A stretch of 33,822 nt of DNA from a virus: IMG/VR virus record IMGVR_UViG_3300031963_000542, positions 1-33,822 of that record; one strand, 5' to 3'. Every line of letters starts with the position of its first letter. The first letter of the stretch is position 1. Below the pieces are notes generated by a model. It saw nothing but the letters and a program-made list of their open reading frames with translations, was not told the origin of the DNA and made no database searches. Below, piece by piece: positions 10,418 to 18,898 of the stretch. The position numbers and the translations under genes are program-made.

Positions 10418-10833
10418 TGTACTCGGGCGGCACCTTTGATCTGATGCATGCGGGGCACGCTAACTTTCTAAGAAGATGCGCTGAGCTTGGCGATAGGGTT
10501 GTGATTGCCCTAAACACCGATGAGTTCATTGAGGAATACAAGGGCAAGCCACCAGTTATCAGTTATGCAGACCGTAGAGATGTTTTATTGGCTTGTCGTT
10601 ATGTAGATGAAGTTATCCCAAACATTGGTGGTCCAGACAGCCGTATAACTATTGAGACAGTCATGCCCGACCTAATTGTGATTGGCTCAGACTGGGCTAG
10701 GCGTGATTACTATACACAGATGGCTTTTGACCAGGACTGGCTAGACGAAAGAGGCATAGGGCTTTGTTACATTCCATACACACAAGGAATCAGCTCTACA
10801 GCCATCAAGGAGCGTATGCTGTTTAGGCGATAG
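10378..10833 (+). CDS. Cytidylyltransferase-like nucleotidyltransferase
   Basis: About 151 aa from TTG 10378, or 141 aa from GTG 10408, which has AAGAAG at a better distance; the start is unresolved. GGTFDLMHAGHANFLRRC carries the HxGH nucleotide-binding motif, and ISSTAIKER is the second conserved motif of the glycerol-3-phosphate/RfaE-type cytidylyltransferase family. It activates a small phosphate substrate (for example a sugar- or polyol-phosphate) with CTP or ATP. It overlaps the GT2 gene by 40 bases and ends the cassette. It most likely supplies an activated donor to the two transferases. Confidence 0.88.
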   Translation: MEPKSKKKQLVGVVYSGGTFDLMHAGHANFLRRCAELGDRVVIALNTDEFIEEYKGKPPVISYADRRDVLLACRYVDEVIPNIGGPDSRITIETVMPDLIVIGSDWARRDYYTQMAFDQDWLDERGIGLCYIPYTQGISSTAIKERMLFRR

Positions 10834-10862
10834 ACTAGACCTAGATTTAGCAAAGGAACCCA

Positions 10863-11462
10863 ATGGCAATTACAAATGGTTACGCCACACTTTCAGAAAC
10901 CAAGGCCGCGCTAAGAATTACAGATTCCGTAGACGATAGCCTGCTAGAAATGGCTATTGAGTCAGCTTCTCGATTGATTGACGGCTATACCTACAGATAC
11001 TTCTACAACGCAGGAACCGCAACCAGGGACTTTGTTGCCTCAGATTCTTACCTGACAATCATTGACGATTTGATTAGCCTTTCTGAGCTAAAGACAACTG
11101 ACGAAATCGGTAGTGAGTATGTAACTTGGGGGTCGGCAGATTACCAGCTACGCCCAGTAAACGGAAAGCAAGATGGACTAAATGTTCCATACACAAGCAT
11201 CCTTTCTACTGATGACTTGTTGTTCAACATACTTGGTGAGCAAGCTCTCGTTCGTGTGACTGGCGTGTGGGGTTGGTCAGCAGTTCCAATCGCAGTCAAG
11301 CAAGCCACAATCATTCAGTCCTCAAGAATCTACAAGCGCCTGGACTCACCTCTTGGTGTGGCTGGCTTTGGTGATCTCGGTGCTATCCGTGTTGGTCGTG
11401 CGCTTGACCCAGATGTAGAGCAGTTAGTAATGCCTTACCGCATTATGAGGACCTTCAGCTAA
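10863..11462 (+). CDS. Head-tail connector (gp6-like)
   Basis: 199 aa. The N-terminal helices (TLSETKAALRITDSVDDSLLEMAIESASRLIDGYTYRYF) match the gp6/gp15-type connector that sits beneath the portal. The middle is beta-rich, and the C-terminal helix includes VKQATIIQSSRIYKRLDSPLGVAGF, also common in this family. Start ATG follows AAAGGAA at short distance. Adjacent gene overlap of one base starts the head-tail completion operon. Confidence 0.85.
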   Translation: MAITNGYATLSETKAALRITDSVDDSLLEMAIESASRLIDGYTYRYFYNAGTATRDFVASDSYLTIIDDLISLSELKTTDEIGSEYVTWGSADYQLRPVNGKQDGLNVPYTSILSTDDLLFNILGEQALVRVTGVWGWSAVPIAVKQATIIQSSRIYKRLDSPLGVAGFGDLGAIRVGRALDPDVEQLVMPYRIMRTFS

Positions 11463-11866
11463 TGGCATCTATCTCAGACATCCGAGCTGGGATTGCAACC
11501 AACCTTGCAACCATTACTGGTCTTCGGACATCCGCAGAGATTCCAGACAACCCCAACCCGCCAATAGCTATCGTGTCTTTGGATTCGGTCAATTATGACA
11601 GGGCTTATGCCAAGGGGCTAGTAGAGTACAACTTTACGGTCACGGTGATTGTGGGTCGTTCAGCCGAGCGTATTGCTCAAAGAGCGCTAGACACTTACAT
11701 TTCAACAGGGGCAAACTCTATCAAAAATGCGATAGAGTTAGACAAGAGCCTTGGCGGTAAAGCCTACGATTGCCGAGTAGCTTCATTGAACTCGATTGGT
11801 TCAATTCAACTAAATGACAACACATACCTGGCTGCTGACTTCACGGTCACAGTCTTAGCAAACTAG
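11462..11866 (+). CDS. Tail completion/terminator-like protein
   Basis: 134 aa. Begins with helices (ISDIRAGIATNLATITGLRTSAEIPDN), then strands with FTVTVIVGRSAERIAQRALDTYI and FTVTVLAN at the C terminus. This alpha/beta arrangement and the position between connector and major tail protein fit a tail-terminator or gpU-like protein that caps the tail tube. Exact subfamily not established from motifs. Confidence 0.7.
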   Translation: MASISDIRAGIATNLATITGLRTSAEIPDNPNPPIAIVSLDSVNYDRAYAKGLVEYNFTVTVIVGRSAERIAQRALDTYISTGANSIKNAIELDKSLGGKAYDCRVASLNSIGSIQLNDNTYLAADFTVTVLAN

Positions 11867-11877
11867 GAGAAATACAC

Positions 11878-12291
11878 ATGCCAAAGTTTTACGCTGCGGA
11901 TTACAAAATTACCGTAGGAACCGCAAACCTCAGCACTTCAGTAAACTCAGTAACCCTTGACATCACAGCAGACGAAGTAGAGACAACCGCTTTCGGTTCT
12001 TCTTACCGCACTCGCATTGGTGGCCTAAAGGATGCTTCAGTATCCCTTGACTTCATGCAGGACTTTGGTGCAGGAGCCGTAGACGCACTACTGTTCCCAC
12101 TATTGGGATCTACAGTTGCAGTCAAGATTGCACCTACCTCTGGAACCGTTACTGCCACAAATCCGCAGTACGAGTTCAACGCGCTTGTAACCCAGTACTC
12201 GCCTTACGCTGGCGCAGTGGGCGATCTGGCTACACTTTCAGTTTCATGGCCTGTAGACGGCGCAGTAACTAGAGCCACAGCCGCAGCCTAA
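11878..12291 (+). CDS. Major tail protein
   Basis: 137 aa, beta-rich. KFYAADYKITVGTANLSTSVNSVTLDITADEVETTAFGS and the later PQYEFNALVTQYSPYAGAVGDLATLSVSWPVDG match small tail-tube proteins of siphoviruses (a hexameric ring subunit). Clear SD (AGGAG) before ATG 11878. Located just before the chaperone pair and tape measure, the standard order. Confidence 0.88.
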   Translation: MPKFYAADYKITVGTANLSTSVNSVTLDITADEVETTAFGSSYRTRIGGLKDASVSLDFMQDFGAGAVDALLFPLLGSTVAVKIAPTSGTVTATNPQYEFNALVTQYSPYAGAVGDLATLSVSWPVDGAVTRATAAA

Positions 12292-12308
12292 TCCGCTAGG
12301 ATAAAAGA

Positions 12309-12563
12309 ATGAGACTAAACCTACAAGTTGCTTACTCTGCTAAACCAGATGAGCTAAAAGAAGTCATTTGCAATCCGTCTGACATGGTAAAGCTTGAAAC
12401 TAAGTTTGACATGTCAATAGCCAGTCTTGAAAACAACATCAAGATTACTCACTTGCTTTTCCTAGCTTGGGCAAGCGAGTCCCGCACTAAAGCAACTACT
12501 TTGTCGTTTGAGGAGTGGGTGGACACCGTTGAAAGTGTCAGCCCGTCTGAACAAAAAAAATAG
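12309..12563 (+). CDS. Tail assembly chaperone, short form (G-like)
   Basis: 84 aa, helical and acidic C-terminally (WVDTVESVSPSEQKK), ending at TAG 12561. It is the short product of a frameshifted pair analogous to lambda gpG. Such proteins coat the tape measure during tail assembly and leave the mature tail. The last codons (AAA AAA) form part of an A8 tract at 12553-12560. Upstream GGATAAAAG is a plausible SD. Confidence 0.85.
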   Translation: MRLNLQVAYSAKPDELKEVICNPSDMVKLETKFDMSIASLENNIKITHLLFLAWASESRTKATTLSFEEWVDTVESVSPSEQKK

Positions 12564-12721
12564 TTGGGCTTGGTGACAGTTCAGCTCATTGGTATCTTGC
12601 CACATTAGCTGTCGAGACAGGCATTAGTCCCAGAGAGCTTATGAAGCTCGATGATCGGATGCTCTGGACCATTGGTCGCTATCTAGTATGGCGAGCTACG
12701 CACCAAGCACCTAAGCGCTGA
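12309..12721 (+). CDS. Tail assembly chaperone, frameshift product (GT-like)
   Basis: Reading the A AAA AAA heptamer at 12554-12560 and slipping back one base opens a second frame from 12560 to TGA 12719-12721. It gives 53 more residues (IVGLGDSSAHWYLATLAVETG then ISPRELMKLDDRMLWTIGRY) and a total of about 137 aa. The added part reads as real protein and matches the usual second chaperone half in actinophages. Position before the tape measure fits. The slip is inferred from sequence; transcriptional slippage on A8 is an alternative mechanism. Confidence 0.85.
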
Positions 12722-12722
12722 G

Positions 12723-12752
12723 AAGAAGCACCCTTCGGGGTGCTTCTTTTTT
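12723..12752 (+). terminator. UUCG-loop terminator after chaperones
   Basis: An 11-bp stem AAGAAGCACCC-type arm with a classic C(UUCG)G tetraloop (12733-12738), then a T6 run. It begins two bases after the frameshift-product stop, tailoring expression between the tail tube and tape-measure units. Confidence 0.9.
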
Positions 12753-12785
12753 GTTCGGTAGACTTGAGTGAGATAGGCGGACTAA

Positions 12786-13451
12786 ATGGCATTGAAACTT
12801 TACAGCGGCACTAATAGTGCTATAAAAGTCTATGCTTCAGACTGGCGACTTTTTGTCAAAGAACTCAAAAGCATTGATCCACAGCAAATCAAAGAATTGC
12901 AGAAACGCTGGAAACAGATTTCAGAACCAGCCGTAAAGAGCGTCAAAGACGAATTGGGAGATCTTGGAGAAGCAGGCCCTATGAGGGGTATGCGTCATGG
13001 TGGTCGTACTGGTTGGGGAACTAATTATGGAAAAGTCGGAAGTGCTGTAAGCGGGGCAAAACGAAAAAGATACGACAATGTTTCTTCCTCACAATTACAA
13101 AAAAATAAAAAGGGTGCAACAGGAATTGCAAGAGTTAGGGTTTATTCTGCTGGTGTAGTTCTTGCGGATGTGGCTAGAAGGCATGGCTCAAGAGCGACTA
13201 CAAGGATGTATAAAATTAGAGAGTTTGGTGGCCCTGAAATTATGAGAAGCCACGCAATTCGACCTATGGCTGTACAAGAGTTTTTGCATAACCTAGGCAG
13301 TGTTGTCAAACCTAGCAAGCATAAAAAGTCAAGAAATGTTTACCCTGGTTTTGATAAGTCCTTGCCAGAAGTAAGCGCCCAAGCTAAAAAAGCTATTGAC
13401 GAAACTATTAGATTTGTTGAACAGAACATTGACAGGAATAACCGCCCATGA
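12786..13451 (+). CDS. Basic putative minor tail protein
   Basis: 221 aa, strongly basic, with Gly/Arg stretches in the middle (MRGMRHGGRTGWGTNYGKVGS) and a C-terminal motif KSRNVYPGFDKSLP. Proteins of this shape precede the tape measure in several actinophages and are annotated as minor tail or gp10-like components. Base use is more A/T-rich (AAA, TAT, ATT codons) than neighbours, suggesting recent acquisition or exchange. It overlaps the tape-measure ATG by four bases. Function uncertain. Confidence 0.7.
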   Translation: MALKLYSGTNSAIKVYASDWRLFVKELKSIDPQQIKELQKRWKQISEPAVKSVKDELGDLGEAGPMRGMRHGGRTGWGTNYGKVGSAVSGAKRKRYDNVSSSQLQKNKKGATGIARVRVYSAGVVLADVARRHGSRATTRMYKIREFGGPEIMRSHAIRPMAVQEFLHNLGSVVKPSKHKKSRNVYPGFDKSLPEVSAQAKKAIDETIRFVEQNIDRNNRP

Positions 13452-15751
13452 GCAATATGTTTTTGAATATCGTCAGCACCTTCAAGGGTACTGGCGTATC
13501 AGCCGCCACTAAAGAGCTAGGACAGTTCGGTAGGGCAACTGCAGGGCTTGGCGGGACTTTAGGTAAAGTCGGTGCTGCTATCGCCTCATTTGGCTTAGCT
13601 GCTAAGGGTGTTCAATTTACAAAACAGTCCATTGACTCTGCTCGTGACCTAGAACGAAACCTTTTTTCAGTCAAGACAGTCTTTGATGACTTTGCCCCAG
13701 CGATTGAAAAGTTTACTCTCAATTCTGCAAACATGGGTCTTAGCCAAAAAGACGCAGCCAAGGCTTCGGTCTTTCTAGGATCTGTTCTAAAGCAGTCTGG
13801 CTTTGCTATGGATGATGTCACCATGCAAACACAAAAGCTTGTAAACCTTGGTGCTGACCTTTCTGCCACATATGGCTACGATGTCCAAGAAGCCTTGCTT
13901 GGTATGACCGCCCTATTCCGCGGTGAGTATGACCCAATCGAGAAGTTCGGTGTTGCTATGAAGCAATCCGAAATCAATTCGGAACTTGCTGCTAGAGGTC
14001 AAGACAAACTTCAAGGTGCTGCCAGGCGTAATGCCGAACAGATAATTCGGTTGGAGCTTCTTTACCAGCGTGCTGCTGATGCTATAGGTGCTTTCAAGGC
14101 TCAATCTGGCAACTTGTATGTAGAGCAAAAGAAGCTCACGGCACAATTTGAAAACATGAAAGCCACAGTTGGCGCACAGCTTCTACCTGCCATTGGTGAT
14201 TTGGTTCAAGCTCTAAAGCCACTTGTAGAGGAGCTAACTCCAAGACTTGTGCAAGTTGTTTCTGATGCTAAACCAGCTCTTGAAACTTTGACTCAGCTAC
14301 TAAAAGACATCGGAGATCAAAGCACAACTACGGGTGCAACAGTAGGCTTCCTTGCCGATAGTTTTGGAGCTGCCTTTAGCTTGCTGTCTAATAACTTTGG
14401 AGTTTTACTACAGCTAAGTGCGTTATTAGCTACTGTGACATTGGCTCTAAAGGGATTTGCAATAGCTTCTGCTTTTGTGGCAGCAAACCCAATCGCCACT
14501 ATCGTTCTTGTTACTGGAGCAGCTTTTCTTTTGGCAGCAGATTCGGCTAGAAGACTTACCGATAACACAAACCTAGCTGGAGCATCGCTCAAAGCTTTCA
14601 ATGGGATAGGCGATAAAACAGCCAAAACTGGCGTTTTCATGGGCGGTAAGTTTGGCAAATTAGCTCTCAATTTTACCGAGGCTTCTGAGGAAGCAAAAAG
14701 ACTCAGCAGAGAAGTAGCTAATGCTGATAAAGCCAAATTAGACAATCTAAAGCAGCAAATTTACGGAATCCAGATTTCGGCTGGAGAAGCTGCAAATGAA
14801 CTTCGCAGAATGGCTGAGCAGGCTGGCGTAAAAATTGGTAAAGATGGCAAGGCTGTTACTGAGACTGCTACTACCGAAGCAACTACTGGTGGGGCATCTA
14901 AATCTCTAACAGGACTTCCCGCCCTAATCGCAGAAGCAAAAAAAGATGCCAGAGTTGCAAAAAAAGAAACCAGGCTTATTGCTGGCGGTTTATCACAAGC
15001 AGTAGCAGAGTGGGTTACAAGCAGCTCAACACCAATCAAAACAGCAAACCAAGCACTAAAGGGCCTAGAAAAGAACCAAACTAAGACTGTCAAACGGCTT
15101 ACTAATCTTTACAACGGATCGGCTGCTGGTCAGCAAGCTGCGGCTCAGGCGGCAGCAGAAGCTTCTCAGGCAGCAGCTCAGGCGGCTGCGGAATTTGCAC
15201 GCGTTCAGGCAGAAGCAGCGGCAGCAGAAGCGGCAGCACTAGCTGAGCGCGAGCGTGTCTACAACTCCTTCTTAGATTCGGTCAAAAACACTTTTGCTGG
15301 AATCAAGAACGCAATACTTGGAGCCTTTGACATTACAGGATTGGGTAGCTCTACAAATTCCATCCTTCGGAACATGGAAAAAATGTTAGTCAAGCTTCGC
15401 TCTTTCTCAGCCAGCGTCAAGCAACTAGCAACTATGGGTCTTGACCCAGCGCTTCTACAGCAGATTATTAGTATGGGTCCGATGGCTGGGGCAACATTAG
15501 CCTCAAGGCTTGTCCAGGGCGGAGCAGGCGCTCTATCAGCTATCAATGCAGGCTTTGGAGAGTTTGGTTCTCTTGCTGGCGAAATAGCTACAACAGGCAC
15601 AGAATCCTTGTTCAACAGAGAATCTCAAAAAACCCAATTTACAATCAATGTAAGCGGTGGAGTCGGCTCTGGAGCAACAATCGGTAAAGCCATCGTAGAT
15701 GCTATCAAGGACTACGAGCGCACCTCTGGTGCTGTCTGGCAGGGCGCGTAA
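13448..15751 (+). CDS. Tape measure protein
   Basis: 767 aa. Begins with FLNIVSTFKGTGVSAATKELGQFGRA, then long alpha-helical regions, hydrophobic stretches near residues 317-362, an Ala-rich coiled-coil (QQAAAQAAAEASQAAAQAA) near residues 560-600, and a Gly-rich end. It spans the tail lumen and sets tail length. With the usual rule of thumb of about 0.15 nm per residue it predicts a tail near 115 nm (inference). Largest gene of the window, in the expected place after the chaperones. Confidence 0.95.
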   Translation: MSNMFLNIVSTFKGTGVSAATKELGQFGRATAGLGGTLGKVGAAIASFGLAAKGVQFTKQSIDSARDLERNLFSVKTVFDDFAPAIEKFTLNSANMGLSQKDAAKASVFLGSVLKQSGFAMDDVTMQTQKLVNLGADLSATYGYDVQEALLGMTALFRGEYDPIEKFGVAMKQSEINSELAARGQDKLQGAARRNAEQIIRLELLYQRAADAIGAFKAQSGNLYVEQKKLTAQFENMKATVGAQLLPAIGDLVQALKPLVEELTPRLVQVVSDAKPALETLTQLLKDIGDQSTTTGATVGFLADSFGAAFSLLSNNFGVLLQLSALLATVTLALKGFAIASAFVAANPIATIVLVTGAAFLLAADSARRLTDNTNLAGASLKAFNGIGDKTAKTGVFMGGKFGKLALNFTEASEEAKRLSREVANADKAKLDNLKQQIYGIQISAGEAANELRRMAEQAGVKIGKDGKAVTETATTEATTGGASKSLTGLPALIAEAKKDARVAKKETRLIAGGLSQAVAEWVTSSSTPIKTANQALKGLEKNQTKTVKRLTNLYNGSAAGQQAAAQAAAEASQAAAQAAAEFARVQAEAAAAEAAALAERERVYNSFLDSVKNTFAGIKNAILGAFDITGLGSSTNSILRNMEKMLVKLRSFSASVKQLATMGLDPALLQQIISMGPMAGATLASRLVQGGAGALSAINAGFGEFGSLAGEIATTGTESLFNRESQKTQFTINVSGGVGSGATIGKAIVDAIKDYERTSGAVWQGA

Positions 15752-16998
15752 TGCCAGCTCCCGCAGTAAAGGTAGAGCTTGGTGTAAATCAAGGTCAGAG
15801 CGACCCACTTGGCTTCAAACTAGATGATGTTATTAGAGGTGTACTTGATAACACGGGATACACACTAAGTGGCGAGCGTTATGTAGACATTACAAGTCGG
15901 CTAGTAACAGCTCAGGTTCGCCGCGGTAAGTCTCAAGCCCTAGATCGCATTGACGCTGGTGTACTTTCCATCACACTAGATAACTCAGACAGAGAGTTTG
16001 ACCCGCTATACGAGAATGGTCCATACTACGGTCAGCTTGTCCCAAGGCGTTCAATTCGAGTAAGCAGTAACGAACTTCCCGTGTTCATTGGGTTTATTGA
16101 CGATTTTGACATTCAGTACGAACCAGGAGTGCAGTCTGTTGTACGCATAGATGTATCGGATGCCCTTTCGGTTCTTACCAACGCAGGTCTAGAAGAATTT
16201 ACCCCTGATTCCGAGCTATCGGGCGCACGCATAAATACTGTCCTTGACCTACCAGAAGTAGACTGGCCTGCTGATTTGCGAGACATAGATGCAGGAAACT
16301 CACTGATGCTAGATACCGATGTCGCAGAAGGAACAGCAGCTCTCACCTACCTACAGCTAGTAGCTAACTCAGAGTTCGGTACTTTATTCTTGTCCAAAGA
16401 CGGCAAGATTACTTTTAGGGAAAGAAACGCTGTCCCAAACATCCCTGACCTAGTGTTCTCAGACGAAGTGGTCGCAGGCGCTTACACAGGTATTCAGTTT
16501 GCGGATGTAAACATAGTCTATGGATCAGAAAATCTTTACAACAGAATTATCCTAGGCAACGCAGACATTTTTCCTGAAGAAGCCTTTGCTGAAGACGCTG
16601 ATTCACAAGCTCTTTATGGCCCAAGAACGCTAAGTCAAACAGGACTTTTGATTCAGGAACCTGAGCAGCTTCAGTTCCTAGCTGACTTCTTCCTAGCTCG
16701 CTACAAGGAGCCACAGTACCGTTTTGAGACTGTCACAGTGGTCTTAGACACCCTAAGCACAGTAAACCAAAACAAAGTGCTGGATTTAGAAATTGGTGAA
16801 ATCGTGCAAGTTAGGTTTGAGCCTTCGGACATTCCGCCAGCCATTGAGCAATACTGCCGAATCATCGGAATAAACCACGACTGGACCCCAGGTAGCAAGA
16901 ACATCAGCTTTAGCCTAGAGCGCCTTGACTTTGCCCTCTTTATCCTAGATGATGCTGTTTTGGGTCAGCTAGACAATGACCGTCTTTCTTACGGGTAG
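15751..16998 (+). CDS. Minor tail / baseplate hub-like protein
   Basis: 415 aa, beta-rich. The segment RRGKSQALDRIDAGVLSITLDNSDREFDPLYENGPYYGQL followed by VPRRSIRVS and FIGFIDDFDIQYEPG is characteristic of the large minor tail (tail tip/hub) proteins of actinobacterial siphoviruses. It overlaps the tape-measure stop by one base. Likely part of the tail tip that contacts the host or the tape-measure end. Exact role (distal tail versus hub) not resolved. Confidence 0.82.
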   Translation: MPAPAVKVELGVNQGQSDPLGFKLDDVIRGVLDNTGYTLSGERYVDITSRLVTAQVRRGKSQALDRIDAGVLSITLDNSDREFDPLYENGPYYGQLVPRRSIRVSSNELPVFIGFIDDFDIQYEPGVQSVVRIDVSDALSVLTNAGLEEFTPDSELSGARINTVLDLPEVDWPADLRDIDAGNSLMLDTDVAEGTAALTYLQLVANSEFGTLFLSKDGKITFRERNAVPNIPDLVFSDEVVAGAYTGIQFADVNIVYGSENLYNRIILGNADIFPEEAFAEDADSQALYGPRTLSQTGLLIQEPEQLQFLADFFLARYKEPQYRFETVTVVLDTLSTVNQNKVLDLEIGEIVQVRFEPSDIPPAIEQYCRIIGINHDWTPGSKNISFSLERLDFALFILDDAVLGQLDNDRLSYG

Positions 16999-17026
16999 TA
17001 AACTAATCTAAGAACAAAGGAACCCA

Positions 17027-17416
17027 ATGCCAAGAAAAACCTTTACCGCTGGTGAAGTCCTAGCAGCCACTGATGTAAACCTATATCTCAGCAACGAGAC
17101 CACACTTACCGTGTCTACCGCTACTACTTACACAGTTGCAGCCTCTGACCGCTACAAGATTTTAGAGTTCGACTCTGGATCAGCAGTCACAGTGACCATT
17201 GGAACTGCAACAGCTTTCCAGGCTGGCGAGCGAGTGGACATTCTTATGGATGGTGCTGGAACTGTCACAATCACCAGAGATGGCACAGCCGTTAGCCTTG
17301 CAGGTCGAGGAACCGCTGGAACCGCTTACAAAATTGCCCAACGGTATGACGCAGTTTCTGTTATCTGTGTTGGCACAAACGCCTACAGAATCATAGGTAA
17401 TGCGAGCGCAGTCTAA
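17027..17416 (+). CDS. Small tail tip/fibre protein
   Basis: 129 aa starting RKTFTAGEVLAATDVNLYL, an opening shared by many small siphovirus tail proteins (the K.F..GEVL.A.DVN.YL pattern). The rest is beta-rich with TVTIGTATAFQAGERVDILMDGAGTVTITRDGTAV, resembling fibre shaft or receptor-facing domains. SD is AAAGGAA before CCCAATG, the same leader form as the connector gene. One-base overlap with the next gene indicates a fibre operon. Confidence 0.75.
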   Translation: MPRKTFTAGEVLAATDVNLYLSNETTLTVSTATTYTVAASDRYKILEFDSGSAVTVTIGTATAFQAGERVDILMDGAGTVTITRDGTAVSLAGRGTAGTAYKIAQRYDAVSVICVGTNAYRIIGNASAV

Positions 17417-18291
17417 TGGCGCTTTCAGCATTAGGTATTTATTCAGCAGCGGGTGTAATCGCTGAGTTTGCTCTTGACGCTCTTGTAATCGCTGGCGGTG
17501 GTGGCGGTCAAAATTCAACTGGTGATTACTCCTACAATGGTGGTGGCGGTGGTGGTGCTGGTGGTTATCGAGCCTTTACTGGGATAACAATAACACCAGC
17601 AACAAATTATTCCGTAACTGTTGGCGCAGGTGGAGCAGCTGGAAGTTCTAGCGGTGGTAATTCAATTTTTATCGCAAACACTAGCGCTGGTGGCGGTCTA
17701 GGTGGATTAACTCTTGCGACTGGTGCCTCGGGTGGTTCAGGCGGTGGTGGAGCACGGAACGGTTCTCCTGGGTCTGGAAACACTCCAAGTACATCACCAA
17801 GTCAAGGTAATAATGGTGGGTCTACTGCGAACGGTTTTTACGGCGGTGCTGGTGGTGGTGGTGGAGCTTCTGCCGTTGGTGGCAACTCTACTGGTGACAC
17901 TTTTACTGGTGGTTCTGGTGGCGCTGGCACATCTTCATCTATTACTGGCACAGCTATAACTCGTGCGGGTGGCGGTGGTGGCGGTTCTTTCAATAGGAGC
18001 AGTGGCGGTGCTGGTGGCGGTGGTAATGGTGCAGGTGGTACCTCATCAGTTGATTATATCGCTGCGACTGCTGGCACAGTAAACACTGGTGGTGGTGGTG
18101 GTGGTGGTTATACAAATCCATCGTATGGGGCAGCAGCAGCAGCAAACGGCGGTTCTGGTGTGGTAATTCTTAGATACCCAGCAGCAAACACAATCACAAT
18201 CGGCGCAGGTCTAACTGGCACAACCGCAACAGACGGTGCCTTCAAGGTGACAACACTTACCCTCGGAACAGGAAATGTGAGTTTCGCATAA
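17416..18291 (+). CDS. Glycine-rich tail fibre protein
   Basis: 291 aa, with GGGGG and GGGGGGAGG stretches between residues about 30 and 250, alternating with Ser/Thr/Asn turns, and ending GGSGVVILRYP plus a 35-aa beta tail. The pattern (VIAGGGGG ... YSVTVGAGGAAG ... GVVILRYP) is typical of phage Gly-rich receptor-binding/fibre domains, where polyglycine-II-like packing can expose variable loops. A likely host-range determinant; inference from composition and location. Confidence 0.82.
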   Translation: MALSALGIYSAAGVIAEFALDALVIAGGGGGQNSTGDYSYNGGGGGGAGGYRAFTGITITPATNYSVTVGAGGAAGSSSGGNSIFIANTSAGGGLGGLTLATGASGGSGGGGARNGSPGSGNTPSTSPSQGNNGGSTANGFYGGAGGGGGASAVGGNSTGDTFTGGSGGAGTSSSITGTAITRAGGGGGGSFNRSSGGAGGGGNGAGGTSSVDYIAATAGTVNTGGGGGGGYTNPSYGAAAAANGGSGVVILRYPAANTITIGAGLTGTTATDGAFKVTTLTLGTGNVSFA

Positions 18292-18653
18292 TGGCACACT
18301 ACGCTTTTTTAGATGAGAACAACATTGTGACTGAAGTCATAACTGGAATTGACGAAACCGAACTAATTGAAGGTCTTGATACTGAAACTTGGTATGGTAA
18401 CTTTCGAGGACAGGTTTGTAAAAGAACAAGCTATAACGGAAACTACCGCAAAAACTACGCAGGTCTGGGCTTTACATTTGACGCTGCGCTTGACGCTTTT
18501 ATTCCACCTAAGCCATTCCCTAGCTGGCAACTTATCGAAAAAACCTGCCAATGGGAAGCACCAACTCCACGCCCAACAGACGGCTTTACCTACATTTGGA
18601 ACGAAGCCGAACTAGCTTGGGAGCTGGCAGACTTCTCGGAGTCTGAAGAATAA
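18291..18653 (+). CDS. Aquatic-phage tail/structural protein (MAHYAF type)
   Basis: 120 aa. MAHYAFLDENNIVTEVITGID, then CKRTSYNGNYRKNYAGLGFTFD, then FIPPKPFPSW and a final W-rich acidic part (YIWNEAELAWEL). This arrangement matches a small protein family I associate with marine and freshwater phages, where it is encoded with fibres or neck proteins. It overlaps the fibre gene by one base. Exact position in the virion unknown. The family resemblance is recalled, not searched. Confidence 0.75.
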   Translation: MAHYAFLDENNIVTEVITGIDETELIEGLDTETWYGNFRGQVCKRTSYNGNYRKNYAGLGFTFDAALDAFIPPKPFPSWQLIEKTCQWEAPTPRPTDGFTYIWNEAELAWELADFSESEE

Positions 18654-18898
18654 TGGCTGAGGAAACAACTGGGGTACGCATTACCCAGCAAGCAATTTAC
18701 GCCAAGCAACTTGAGCATGGGGAAACCCTTGTCAAGATTCTTGAGAAGCTGGACCACTTAGACGAGGTTCCTGCTCGCTTGAGAGAGGTAGAGCTGACAC
18801 TTGCTCGCCTGGCTTGGATTGAAAAGATTGCTTACACAGGTTTAGCTGCTTCTGTTGTATCTCTTATCGGCCTAATTATTGGAGTTGTAAACAGATGA
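18653..18898 (+). CDS. Coiled-coil membrane protein, holin-like
   Basis: 81 aa. Residues about 10-57 form an amphipathic coiled coil (LVKILEKLDHLDEVPARLREVEL) and the C-terminal 20 residues form one transmembrane helix (YTGLAASVVSLIGLIIGVV) ending in NR. This topology resembles XhlA-type holin partners. It lies directly upstream of the peptidase and overlaps it by four bases, consistent with the lysis cassette. Could alternatively anchor a tail-associated complex. Confidence 0.7.
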   Translation: MAEETTGVRITQQAIYAKQLEHGETLVKILEKLDHLDEVPARLREVELTLARLAWIEKIAYTGLAASVVSLIGLIIGVVNR

